Positions 55,643-64,000 of a stretch of 64,000 nt of DNA are shown piece after piece (positions within the stretch are counted from its first letter, which is position 1; each line of letters opens with the position of its first letter). Source of the DNA: Mycobacterium sp. SMC-8 (lineage in GTDB: Bacteria; Actinomycetota; Actinomycetes; Mycobacteriales; Mycobacteriaceae); NCBI RefSeq assembly GCF_025263565.1, contig NZ_CP079865.1, positions 2,542,001 to 2,606,000 of the forward strand, in the 5' to 3' direction. The notes beneath the pieces are model-generated. The model saw only the letters and a list, made by a program, of their open reading frames with translations, made no database searches and had not been told where the DNA came from. A program made the position numbers and the translations under genes.

Positions 55643-56187
55643 ACCAGGTCGGCGACCGTTCGGCAGTATGCGTCGTCAACAGGCTCGCCGGTGTACAGCG
55701 CCCGCATGTTGATCGGTGCGAACAACAGTTCCAGCGCGGTGAAATGGTCGATGCCGTCGCGCAGTTCCCCGCGCTGGCCGGCTCGTTCGAACACCACCCG
55801 AAGGCCGTCTGCACGGGATCGCCACGCCGACCGCCGAACCTCGACGCTGGCGACATGGGAATCGGCGATCATATGCCCGCCGTGCAATCTGCGGCCGGCG
55901 TCGGAGGTCACCATCGCGGCCATCCCGACGGCCAGCGCGAACAAATCGGTGCGCAAGGAACCGGTGTCGGGCAGGGACTGCTCGACACCCGGACGCCGTG
56001 CGAGCGCCTCCAAGACCAGCGTGTCGGAATCCGGCCACCGCTGCTGAATGGCCGCGATGTCCAGCCCGTGGCGGTGCGCCATTGCGCCGACATCGAAGCG
56101 ATCGATGCCCCAGCGGGCGACCTCGTCATGGACGGCGGCGATCACCCGCTCGTGTTCATCGTCAGCACACGATTGGTCAACGGACAC
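55618..56187 (-). CDS. TetR-like regulator
   Basis: 189 residues. The helix-turn-helix region is divergent (FDVGAMAHRHGLDIAAIQQRW) and the ligand domain contains ELRDGIDHFTALELLFAPINMRALYTGE, similar to the C-terminal domain of TetR-type regulators. It overlaps the end of the XRE gene. The target is unknown. Confidence 0.75.
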   Translation of the reverse strand: MSVDQSCADDEHERVIAAVHDEVARWGIDRFDVGAMAHRHGLDIAAIQQRWPDSDTLVLEALARRPGVEQSLPDTGSLRTDLFALAVGMAAMVTSDAGRRLHGGHMIADSHVASVEVRRSAWRSRADGLRVVFERAGQRGELRDGIDHFTALELLFAPINMRALYTGEPVDDAYCRTVADLVYRAVSAA

Positions 56188-56233
56188 GGATCAACCTCCC
56201 CAGACTCATCCAGCGTCCACGATGCCACACCGC

Positions 56234-57247
56234 CTACCGGACGACGATGGTGTGGTCGCCGCGCGCGACGAGTTCGCCGATCACCGGCGCGCCCGGGATC
56301 TCGCCGGCGATCAGCAGCCCGCCGGAGGTCTGGGCGTCGGCCAGCAGCAGCGCCTCATCCTCGCCGACCGCGGACAGGTCGGTGTGCGGGGCGACCCAGT
56401 CGAGGTTGCGCCGGGTGCCGCCGCTGACGTAGCCGTCGCGCAGCGCCTCCCGCGCCCCGTCGAGATACGGTACCGCCGCCGACTCGAGCACCGCCGTGAC
56501 ACCGCTGGCGCGGGCCAACTTGTGCAGGTGGCCCAGCAGACCGAAACCCGTGACGTCCGTGGCACATTCGACACCGGCCGACACCGCTGCCTCGGCGGCC
56601 CCGGAGTTGAGGGTCGTCATCACCGCGATCGCCTCATCGAAGCGCTCACCGGTGCTCTTGTGCCTGCTGTTGAGCACGCCGATCCCGAGCGGCTTGGTCA
56701 GTGACAGCGGCACACCGGCTTTGCCGGCATTGTTGCGCAGCAACCGATTCGGGTCGGCGATTCCGGTGACGGCCAGACCGTACTTGGGTTCGGGGTCGTC
56801 GACGCTGTGCCCGCCGGCCAGATGACAGCCCGCCACGCCGCACACCTCGAGCCCGCCGCGCAGCGTCTCGGCGGCCAGCTCGAACGGCAGCGTGCCGCGG
56901 GGCCAGCCGAGCAGGTTCACCGCCACCACCGGCCGCCCGCCCATCGCGTAGACGTCCGACAGTGCGTTGGTCGCCGCGATCCGGCCCCAGTCGTAGGCGT
57001 CGTCGACCACCGGGGTGAAGAAGTCCGTCGTCGCGATCAGCGCGATGCCGCCCTCGATGCGCACCGCGGCCGCGTCGTCGCCGTCGTCGAGTCCGACGAG
57101 CAGTTCCCCGACCGGGTTCGTCGGCGTCGCCGCGGTGAGTCCGCGGACCACGTCTTCGAGCTCGCCGGGCGGGATCTTGCAGGCGCATCCGCCGCCGTGC
57201 GCGAACTGCGTCAGGCGGAAACTCTCTGCGGTAGCCATGGCGTCCAT
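56234..57247 (-). CDS. selD: selenide, water dikinase (selenophosphate synthase)
   Basis: 337 residues. The N-terminal catalytic loop is HGGGCACKIPPGEL, with Cys (not selenocysteine) at the reactive position and the adjacent essential Lys. The ATP-grasp-like AIRS fold shows LIATTDFFTPVVDDAYDWGR, GHSVDDPEPKYGLAVTG, and TDVTGFGLLGHL. It makes selenophosphate from selenide and ATP for SelA. ATG 57247 (or ATG 57238) lies only 31 bases from tRNA-Sec on the opposite strand, so the divergent promoters must be very compact. Confidence 0.95.
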   Translation of the reverse strand: MDAMATAESFRLTQFAHGGGCACKIPPGELEDVVRGLTAATPTNPVGELLVGLDDGDDAAAVRIEGGIALIATTDFFTPVVDDAYDWGRIAATNALSDVYAMGGRPVVAVNLLGWPRGTLPFELAAETLRGGLEVCGVAGCHLAGGHSVDDPEPKYGLAVTGIADPNRLLRNNAGKAGVPLSLTKPLGIGVLNSRHKSTGERFDEAIAVMTTLNSGAAEAAVSAGVECATDVTGFGLLGHLHKLARASGVTAVLESAAVPYLDGAREALRDGYVSGGTRRNLDWVAPHTDLSAVGEDEALLLADAQTSGGLLIAGEIPGAPVIGELVARGDHTIVVR

Positions 57248-57278
57248 CCTGCCCTGTCATGATGGACGGGTGGGCCAG

Positions 57279-57373
57279 GGAGGCGTTTCCGGTCTGGTGA
57301 CCGGCACGATCTTCAAAATCGGTGAGCGGCAGTTGCTGTCGCTGGCGGGTTCGATTCCCGTCCGCCTCCGCCA
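57279..57373 (+). tRNA. selC: tRNA-Sec (anticodon TCA)
   Basis: 95 bases, the length of E. coli selC. The acceptor GGAGGCG pairs with CGCCTCC before GCCA; the D arm CCGGTC-TGGT-GACCGG has the six-pair stem typical of tRNA-Sec. The anticodon loop CTTCAAA gives TCA at 57313-57315, the long variable arm GCGGCAG-TTG-CTGTCGC is strong, and the T loop is TTCGATT. CCA is encoded. The final A is also the A of the ATG of selA. Confidence 0.95.
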
Positions 57374-58680
57374 TGGGTGATGACCCGCGGCGGCGGGTGC
57401 CGCGCACCGACGCCCTGCTGGCCGACCCGCGCCTGGCCGAGGCGGGGCAGCGGCTGGGCCGCACCCTGGTCAAGCGCGTGATCGCCGACGCGCAGCAGCG
57501 GGCCAGGGACGGCGACATCAGCCCTGAGGACGTCGCCGACCATGCCGTCGCCGCGCTGCCCGCCGGGGCCACCACCCTGCGCGCCGTCATCAACGCCACC
57601 GGCGTCGTCGTGCACACCAACCTCGGGCGGGCACCGCTGTCGCAGGCCGCCGTCGACGCGATCGTCACCGCCGCCGGCGCCACCGACGTCGAGTTCGACC
57701 TGGCCACCGGCCGGCGGGCCCGGCGCGGCCGGGGCGCCCTCGCTGCGCTGGCTTCGGCCGTGGCGACCGCGCGGGGCGTGCATGTGGTCAACAACAACGC
57801 CGCCGCTCTGCTGCTGGCCGCGCTGAGCCTGGCGCCGGGCAGGGAGATCGTCGTCAGCCGCGGCGAGCTGATCGAGATCGGCGACGGCTTCCGGTTGCCC
57901 GCGCTGATGGAGTCGACGGGTGCGCGCATCCGCGAGGTCGGCACCACCAACCGCACCCACGTGCGCGACTACGCCGACGCGATCGGCCCCGGCACCGGTT
58001 TCGTGCTCAAGGTGCACCCGTCGAACTATCTGGTCAGCGGGTTCACCTCGGGGGTGTCGGTGCGTGAGCTTGCCGGACTGTGCCACGGCGAACGTGACGA
58101 CGGCCCGGTGCCGCTGGTGGTCGACATCGGCTCAGGGCTGCTGGCTCCGCACCCGCTGATGCCCGACGAGCCCGACGCCACGACCGTGCTGCGCGACGGC
58201 GCGGATCTGGTCACCGCCAGCGGCGACAAGCTGCTCGGCGGTCCGCAGGCCGGTCTGCTGTTCGGCGCGAGCGAGCTGATCGAGCGGCTGCGTCGTCATC
58301 CCGCAGCGCGGGCGTTGCGCGTCGACAAGCTGACGCTGGCCGCACTGGAGGCGACGCTCGTCGGCCCACCGGCGCCGGTCGCGCAGGCGCTCGATGTCGA
58401 CGTGGACGTGCTGCGGCGGCGCGCCGAAGGCCTGGCCGCAGCGCTGCCGGGCGCTGAGGCCGTCGCGTGTGTCGCCGCGGTCGGTGGCGGCGGGGCGCCC
58501 GGAGTCGAGCTGGCCAGCTTCGCGGTCAGCCTGCCCGAGTGCTGCGCCGCCGCCCTGCGCGTCGGTGACCCCTCCGTGGTCGGCAGGTTGGAGAACGGCC
58601 GCTGCCTGCTCGACCTGCGCACGGTCGCGGCGGACGATGACCCGCGGCTGCTGGAGGCGGTGCGGGCATGCATGTCATAG
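57373..58680 (+). CDS. selA: L-seryl-tRNA(Sec) selenium transferase
   Basis: 435 residues from ATG 57373, or 428 from the in-frame GTG 57394. The PLP-dependent fold carries VINATGVVVHTNLGRAPLS, NNNAAALLLAL-type region, and the PLP lysine in TASGDKLLGGPQAGLL. It converts Ser-tRNA(Sec) to Sec-tRNA(Sec) with selenophosphate. ATG 57373 uses the last base of the encoded tRNA CCA end. Start at GTG 57394 (PRTDALLADPRLAE) would avoid the conflict and is equally plausible. The 3' end overlaps selB by 13 bases. Confidence 0.94.
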   Translation: MGDDPRRRVPRTDALLADPRLAEAGQRLGRTLVKRVIADAQQRARDGDISPEDVADHAVAALPAGATTLRAVINATGVVVHTNLGRAPLSQAAVDAIVTAAGATDVEFDLATGRRARRGRGALAALASAVATARGVHVVNNNAAALLLAALSLAPGREIVVSRGELIEIGDGFRLPALMESTGARIREVGTTNRTHVRDYADAIGPGTGFVLKVHPSNYLVSGFTSGVSVRELAGLCHGERDDGPVPLVVDIGSGLLAPHPLMPDEPDATTVLRDGADLVTASGDKLLGGPQAGLLFGASELIERLRRHPAARALRVDKLTLAALEATLVGPPAPVAQALDVDVDVLRRRAEGLAAALPGAEAVACVAAVGGGGAPGVELASFAVSLPECCAAALRVGDPSVVGRLENGRCLLDLRTVAADDDPRLLEAVRACMS

Positions 58681-60362
58681 CGACCGCGGGCCACGTCGAC
58701 CACGGGAAATCCACACTGGTGCAACGGCTTACCGGGATGTGGCCGGACCGATTGGCCGAGGAGCAGCGCCGCGGGCTGACCATCGACCTCGGCTTCGCGT
58801 GGACGACGATCGACGGGCGCGACATCGCGTTCGTCGATGTGCCCGGCCATGAGCGGTTCGTCGCGAACATGCTCGCCGGGGTCGGGCCGGTGCCGGCGGT
58901 GATGATGGTGGTCGCCGCGACCGAAGGCTGGATGCCGCAGACCGAGGAGCATCTGGCCGCGCTGCAGGCGCTCGGTGTGCGGCACGTGCTGGCGTTGATC
59001 AGCAAGACCGACCTGGCCGACCCGGGTGCGGCGACCGCTCAGGTGCGGCAGCGGCTGCCCGATGCGCCGGTGGTGAACGGCGGGGACCTCGACGAGGTTC
59101 GCGCCCGGGTTGTCGCGCTGGTCGACGCGTTGCCCCCGCCGGACCGGGAGGCCGACGTCCGGCTCTGGGTGGACCGCTCGTTCACCGTGCGTGGGGTCGG
59201 CACGGTCGTCACCGGCACGCTGGCGGCGGGCACGCTGCGCGTCGGCGACGAACTGGAGCACGCCGGCCGGCGGGTGACGGTGCGCGGCCTGCAAACGCTG
59301 GAACGCGACCGCGCCGAGGTGGGGGCGGTAGCCCGGGTCGCGGTGAACCTGCGCGGGGTGGACCGCCGCGGCATCGGGCGCGGCGACACCGTGCGCACGC
59401 CCGGCGCATGGCTGGAGACCGGCGAGATCGACGTCGGGCTGCGGACCGCCGGGAAGCTGCACGAGCAGCTGGTGCTGCACATCGGCTCGGCCGCGGTGCC
59501 GGTGCGGGTGCGGCCGCTGGGCGAGACCGGCGCCCGGCTGCGGCTGAGCCGGCCGCTGCCGCTGCGTATCGGGGACATCGGGCTGCTGCGCGATCCGGGC
59601 GAGCACCGCATCGCGGCAGGCGTCGAGGTGCTCGACGTGCGACCGCCTGCGTTGCGCCGTCGCGGCGACGCCCGCGCGCGGGCCGCCGAACTCGCGACCG
59701 GGCGGGTCGCGCCGCCGGTGTGCGAACGGTCGGACCTATTGCGCGCCATGGGTTTCGACGTGCACGGCGTGACCGTGGGCGAGTGGGTGGCCGACGCGCG
59801 GTGGTGGTCCGGGCGGCGCAGACAGTTGACCGCGGCGGTGACGGCGTGGTCGGCCGAGCACGACATCGCCGCCGGTATGCCGATGGAGGCTCTGCGCCGG
59901 GAACTCGACCTGCCGTCGGTGGAGTTGTTGGCGCCGCTGCTCGAGAACAGCGGTTTGGTGCCGGCCGACGGGCGGGTGCGCCGACCGGGGGTGACGCTGC
60001 CCGAACGGGTCGACAAGGCGGTTCGGGTGATCGAGGAGCGGCTGGCCGCGGAGCCGTTCCGCGCACCCGAAGCCGACGAACTCGCCGAGCTGCGACTGGG
60101 ACCGAAAGAACTCGGCGCCGCGGTGCGCGCCGGGCGGCTGGCCAAGATCGCCGACGGCGTGGTGCTCGGACCCCGCGCGCACGTCCGAGCCGCCGATGTG
60201 CTGGCCACACTGCCGCAGCCGTTCACCGTCGCCGAAGCCAAACGCGCATTGCAGACCACCCGCCGGATCGCGGTGCCGCTTCTGGAAAGCCTTGATCAGC
60301 AACAGATTACGCGGCGCAATCAAGACGGTACGAGGGTTGTCATCGCCGGCGGCCAGCAGTGA
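58668..60362 (+). CDS. selB: selenocysteine-specific elongation factor
   Basis: 564 residues. The GTPase domain has G1 GHVDHGKST (8-16), DVPGHERFVANMLAG and SKTDLAD. EF-Tu-like beta-barrel domains follow, and the C-terminus has four winged-helix modules (for example LLAPLLENSGLVPADGRVRR and PFTVAEAKRALQTTRRIAVPLL) that bind the SECIS hairpin of the message. It delivers Sec-tRNA(Sec) to UGA codons such as that at 62108. The overlap with selA suggests coupled expression. Confidence 0.95.
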   Translation: MHVIATAGHVDHGKSTLVQRLTGMWPDRLAEEQRRGLTIDLGFAWTTIDGRDIAFVDVPGHERFVANMLAGVGPVPAVMMVVAATEGWMPQTEEHLAALQALGVRHVLALISKTDLADPGAATAQVRQRLPDAPVVNGGDLDEVRARVVALVDALPPPDREADVRLWVDRSFTVRGVGTVVTGTLAAGTLRVGDELEHAGRRVTVRGLQTLERDRAEVGAVARVAVNLRGVDRRGIGRGDTVRTPGAWLETGEIDVGLRTAGKLHEQLVLHIGSAAVPVRVRPLGETGARLRLSRPLPLRIGDIGLLRDPGEHRIAAGVEVLDVRPPALRRRGDARARAAELATGRVAPPVCERSDLLRAMGFDVHGVTVGEWVADARWWSGRRRQLTAAVTAWSAEHDIAAGMPMEALRRELDLPSVELLAPLLENSGLVPADGRVRRPGVTLPERVDKAVRVIEERLAAEPFRAPEADELAELRLGPKELGAAVRAGRLAKIADGVVLGPRAHVRAADVLATLPQPFTVAEAKRALQTTRRIAVPLLESLDQQQITRRNQDGTRVVIAGGQQ

Positions 60363-60432
60363 CTCACAGCGGCGCTGGTACGGGCGCGATCGGCTGCGTG
60401 ACGTGCTCAGCGGACACAACGCCTGACGAGGC

Positions 60433-61458
60433 TCACCCGGCTCGTCTTCGCACGCTGTCGGGCTTCTCCGCGTCCCGCCGCGTGGCGCGCAGCGAACCGG
60501 GATGCGCCTTGGCGGTCGGGTCTTTGCGGGTCTTGATCAGGCTGGCGACGGTGACGATGGTCAGGATCACCACGATGACCACCAGGCTGAGGTAGGTGTC
60601 GACCTCCGGGATGCTCGGGTTGATGTCCACATGCGCCCAGTGCAGCACCAGCTTGACACCGATGAACGCCAGGATGATCGACAGCCCGGTCGAGAGGTAC
60701 ACCAGCCTGTCGAGCAGCCCCTTGACCAAGAAGAACAACGCCCGCAGACCCAGCAGGGCGAACGCGTTCGCGGCGAACACGATGTAGGGCTCGCTGGTGA
60801 CGCCGAAGACTGCGGGGATCGAGTCCAGCGCGAAGAGCAGGTCGACGCTGCCGATCGCGATGAGCACCGCCAGCAGCGGAGTCGCCACCCGGCGTCCGTT
60901 GGCCCGGGTGAACAGCTTGCCGCCGTCGTACTCCTCGCTGATCGGGATGAACCGCCGGGTGGCCCGGATCATGATGTTGTTCTCGACGTCGGGGTCCTCG
61001 TCGCGATGCCGGAACAGCTGAATCGCGGTGAAGATCAGCAACAGCCCGAAGATCAGGAACATGAACGAGAACAGCGACAGCAGGGTCGCGCCGAGCGCGA
61101 TGAAGATGGCCCGCATGATCAGCGCCAGGATGATGCCGAAGGTCAGCACCTTGTGCTGATGCTCCTCGGGCGCCGCGAAGGTGGCCATGATGATCACGAA
61201 CACGAACAGGTTGTCGACCGACAGGCTCTTTTCGACGACGTAGCCGGCGAAGTACTGGGTGCCGAAGTCGCCGCCGTAGGTCATCGCGAACCACACCCCG
61301 AACCCGATGGCCACCAGGATGTAGAACACCGACCATGCAGTGGCCTCCCGGAAGCCCACCCGGTGCGGCCGCACTGCCGCGAGAACGAGGTCGACCGCCA
61401 GCAACGCGACGATGAGGCCGATGGTTGCCGCCCAGGTCATCAGGCTGATCTCGAGCAT
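60433..61458 (-). CDS. TerC-family membrane protein
   Basis: 341 residues with about eight or nine membrane segments. The TerC signature EKSLSVDNLFVFVIIM has the conserved Asp-Asn, and GSVDLLFALDSIPAVFGVT supplies the second conserved acidic pair, with a charged cytoplasmic loop between (RHRDEDPDVENNIMIRATRR). The family is linked to metal-ion (manganese) export or tellurite resistance. ATG 61458 is chosen for the hydrophobic MLEISLMTWAATIGLIVALL start. It is divergent from the formate dehydrogenase gene with 82 bases between them. Confidence 0.92.
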   Translation of the reverse strand: MLEISLMTWAATIGLIVALLAVDLVLAAVRPHRVGFREATAWSVFYILVAIGFGVWFAMTYGGDFGTQYFAGYVVEKSLSVDNLFVFVIIMATFAAPEEHQHKVLTFGIILALIMRAIFIALGATLLSLFSFMFLIFGLLLIFTAIQLFRHRDEDPDVENNIMIRATRRFIPISEEYDGGKLFTRANGRRVATPLLAVLIAIGSVDLLFALDSIPAVFGVTSEPYIVFAANAFALLGLRALFFLVKGLLDRLVYLSTGLSIILAFIGVKLVLHWAHVDINPSIPEVDTYLSLVVIVVILTIVTVASLIKTRKDPTAKAHPGSLRATRRDAEKPDSVRRRAG

Positions 61459-61540
61459 GGTCCCTTTGTACCTGAGAGTGCGGGGTTGATCTGGCCGCCA
61501 AGGGGTACCTTGAGGCAGCGAGGCGGACGAAGGTGGACGG

Positions 61541-64000
61541 GTGGACATCAGGAAACTCTTCGAATCGTGGCCGGTGTACCGGCAGCTCACCGGTGAGGAC
61601 ACGCTCGGTCGCGGCAAGGCCGCGCAATCCAGGCGCAGCCTGACCCTGACCCCGCGCACCGCCGACGCCGACCGCGTCGCGTATTCGGTGTGCCCGTACT
61701 GCGCGGTCGGCTGCGCGCAGAAGGTGTACGTCAAGGACGACAAGGTCGTTCAGATCGAGGGCAATCCGGACAGCCCGATCTCGCGCGGGCGGTTGTGCCC
61801 GAAGGGATCGGCCAGCAAGCAACTCGTCACCGGGCCGCAGCGCCTGACCAAGGTCCGCTATCGCGCGCCGTACGCCGCCGAGTGGCAGGACCTCGACCTC
61901 GACACCGCGATGCAGATGATCGCCGACCGGGTGCTCGAGGCCCGAGAAAAGGGTTGGCAGGACTTCGACAAGGACCGCCACACGCTGCGCCGCACCATGG
62001 GCATCGCCAGCCTCGGCGGCGCCACCCTGGACAACGAAGAGAACTATCTGATCAAGAAGCTGTTCACCGCGCTGGGCGCCCTCCAGATCGAGAACCAGGC
62101 GCGTATTTGACACAGCGCCACGGTTCCCGGTCTGGGAGCCTCCTTCGGTCGCGGCGGGGCGACGGACTACCAGCAGGATCTCGTCAACTCGGACTTCATC
62201 GTCATCATGGGCTCCAACATGGCCGAAGCTCATCCGGTGGGATTCCAGTGGGTGATGGAGGCCAAGGCGCGGGGCACCGGCGTCGTGCACATCGACCCGC
62301 GGTTCACCCGCACCAGCGCGCTCGCCGACCGGCACGTGCCGCTGCGCGCCGGAAGTGACATCGCGTTCCTCGGCGGCGTCATCAACTACATCCTGAGCAA
62401 CGAGCTGGAGTTTCGCGAGTACGTCACCGCGTACACCAACGCGCCGTTCCTCGTCGACGAACGCTTCGCCGACACCGAGGATCTCGACGGTCTGTTCTCC
62501 GGCTACGACGACGTGACCGCCTCCTACGACCCGTCGACGTGGCAATACCAGAACACCGGTGCGCAGGAGGGCGGCGCCGAGGCCAAGGAGCAGAGCGCCG
62601 GTGACCGCTACGGGTCCGGCGGCCCGCCGATCGAAGGCGGCGCCGGCGACATCCCCAGCGATCCCACGCTGCAGCATCCCCGGTGCGTCTACCAGGTCCT
62701 CAAGCGGCATTACGCCCGCTACACCCCGGAGATGGTCGAGCGGGCGTGCGGCATCCCCGCCGACGTGTTCCTCGAGGTGGCGCGCGCGTGGACGGAGAAC
62801 TCAGGCCGCGAGAAGACCGCCGCGCTGGTGTATTCGGTTGGCTGGACTCAGCATTCGGTGGGCGCGCAGTTCATCCGGGCCGGGTCGATCATCCAGCTGC
62901 TGCTCGGCAACATCGGCCGCCCCGGCGGCGGGGTGTTCGCGCTGCGCGGGCATGCCAGCATCCAGGGCTCGACCGACGTACCGACGCTGTTCAACCTGCT
63001 GCCCGGATACCTGGCGATGCCCCATGCCGGCGAGGAGACACTGGCCGACTACCTCGGCGGCATCAAGAGCCGAAACCAGAAGGGCTTCTGGCGCAATGCC
63101 GACACCTACATGGTGTCGCTGCTCAAGGAGTACTGGGGCGAGGCGGCCACCGCGGACAACGACTACTGCTTCGACTACCTGCCCCGCATCAACGGCGACC
63201 ACGGCACCTACCGCACCGTGATGGACATGGTCGACGGCAGGGTGTTCGGCTACTTCCTGCTCGGCCAGAACCCCGCGGTCGGGTCGGCGCACGGACGGCT
63301 GCAGCGGCTCGGCATGGCCAACCTCGACTGGCTGGTGGTGCGCGACCTCGTCGAGATCGAGAGCGCCACCTTCTGGAAGGACGGACCCGAGATCGAGACC
63401 GGCGAGGTCTCGCCGCAGACCTGCCGCACCGAGGTGTTCCTGCTCCCGGCTGCGTCGCACGTCGAGAAGGCCGGCACGTTCACCCAGACCCAGCGCATGC
63501 TGCAGTGGCGGGAGCAGGCCGTGCAACCGCCGGGCGACGCGCGCAGCGAGCTGTGGTTCTTCTACCATCTGGGCCGCATCCTGCGCGAAAAGCTGGCCGC
63601 CTCAACCGATCCCCGTGACCGGCCGCTGCTGGACCTGTGGTGGGACTACGAACTCGACGGTGACGAGCCGTCCGCTGCGGACGTGCTGCGCCGCATCAAC
63701 GGTGTGGACCTGACCACCGGCCGGGCGGTGAACAGTTACACCGAACTTCAGGCCGACGGCTCCACCGCGTGCGGCTGCTGGATCTACAGCGGGGTGTACG
63801 CCGACGAGGTGAACCAGGCCGCCCGCCGAAAACCGCACACCGAACACCGCCGGCAGAGCCGGCAATCAGACGAGGGCCCCTACGACCACGAGTGGGGCTG
63901 GACGTGGCCGCTGAACCGGCGCGTGCTCTACAACCGGGCGTCGGCCGATCCGCAGGGCCGGCCGTGGAGCGACCGCAAGAAACTGGTGTGGTGGGATCCG
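61541..64000 (+). CDS. fdh: selenocysteine-containing formate dehydrogenase, catalytic subunit (3' end outside window)
   Basis: The frame from GTG 61541 is read through TGA 62108-62110 (Sec190) to the window end, giving 820 residues. [4Fe-4S] motif SVCPYCAVGCAQ and RGRLCPKG; then ENQARI-Sec-HSATVPGLGASFGRG, which is the diagnostic formate-dehydrogenase active site (NQAR-x-U-H). Downstream are FIVIMGSNMAEAHPVGFQWV, VVHIDPRFTRTS and other bis-MGD folds. It oxidises formate to CO2 with a molybdenum or tungsten cofactor; the gene layout resembles FdnG/FdoG-type large subunits. A SECIS hairpin lies 11 bases after TGA. Annotation that stops at TGA would split it in two. Confidence 0.95.
62108..62110 (+). 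other. selenocysteine codon (TGA) of formate dehydrogenase
   Basis: In-frame TGA at codon 190, exactly where formate dehydrogenases carry Sec or Cys (NQARI-U-HS). It is followed by an uninterrupted frame of more than 1.8 kb with formate-dehydrogenase motifs and by a SECIS hairpin. Confidence 0.95.
62122..62140 (+). promoter_or_regulatory. bacterial SECIS element
   Basis: GGTTCCC-GGTCT-GGGAGCC forms a 7-bp stem (one G-T pair) with apical loop GGTCT, the SelB-recognition loop of E. coli fdhF. The stem starts 11 bases after TGA, the same spacing as in E. coli. It lies within the coding frame. Confidence 0.92.

Noticed and set aside
57280..57372. Reading frame upstream of selA beginning inside tRNA-Sec
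   Set aside because: The frame passes through the tRNA structure. The tRNA is well supported by its stems, anticodon and CCA, so the frame is a shadow.

Overview
The window looks like a chromosomal segment of a fast-growing mycobacterium (Mycolicibacterium-type). It is high-GC with a strong GC bias at third positions and many GTG starts. It carries mycobacterial hallmarks: a 13E12-repeat (DUF222/HNH) gene behind a mycobacterial SOS box, an LldD2-like lactate dehydrogenase, an ESX-substrate-like protein, a cyclase/NB-ARC regulator family, VapBC, and a selABCD/formate dehydrogenase selenocysteine locus. No species can be named from sequence reading alone.

Layout. 1-4.1 kb: end of a VanW-domain protein, an RNase H-like gene, a basic-N-terminus hypothetical protein and a frameshifted patatin phospholipase. 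4.2-4.9 kb: a vapBC pair whose toxin is broken by an in-frame TGA. 4.98-11.5 kb: a complete four-gene Wadjet (jetABCD) anti-plasmid SMC system with every junction overlapping. 11.7-19.4 kb: a pRiA4b ORF-3-like protein, a SWIM zinc-finger protein, a zeta toxin with a ParD-like antitoxin, a second RNase H-like gene and a large SEC-C protein. 19.5-25.3 kb: a two-component system with an extra receiver-only protein, a truncated cyclase/NB-ARC regulator and a NERD-helicase. 25.3-34.5 kb: small membrane proteins next to an ESX-substrate-like protein, a GAF-EAL-PAS-GGDEF protein, the SOS-box HNH gene, a cyclase relic, lldD2 and a broken paralogue of the hypothetical at 1.9 kb. 34.5-36.2 kb: an intact IS1380-family element with a 5-bp target duplication. 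36.2-50.4 kb: a sulfur-oriented region (formylglycine-generating enzyme, GntR regulator, FGly-type sulfatase, TauABC-like ABC importer, SulP permease, a molybdopterin oxidoreductase) that also contains a gyrB paralogue interrupted by TAG. 50.4-56.2 kb: tandem TetR paralogues, an atypical RidA protein, ilvD and two more regulators. 56.2-64 kb: selD, tRNA-Sec, selA and selB, a TerC protein, and a formate dehydrogenase with an in-frame TGA followed by a clear bacterial SECIS hairpin.

How the genes fit together. The selenium locus is self-contained. SelD makes selenophosphate, tRNA-Sec (anticodon TCA) is the carrier, SelA converts seryl- to selenocysteyl-tRNA, SelB delivers it, and the client formate dehydrogenase lies 1.2 kb downstream. 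The first 20 kb is rich in genome-defence and plasmid-stability functions (Wadjet, VapBC, zeta toxin-antitoxin, plasmid-type proteins). The sulfatase, its activating FGE and an importer plus SulP permease suggest scavenging of sulfate esters and inorganic sulfate.

Six gene remnants or disrupted genes (patatin, vapC, the second KAKQ-type gene, a Ddn-like gene, a cyclase fragment, gyrB2) show that the region is decaying or recently reshuffled. Some of the single-base lesions could be sequencing errors.
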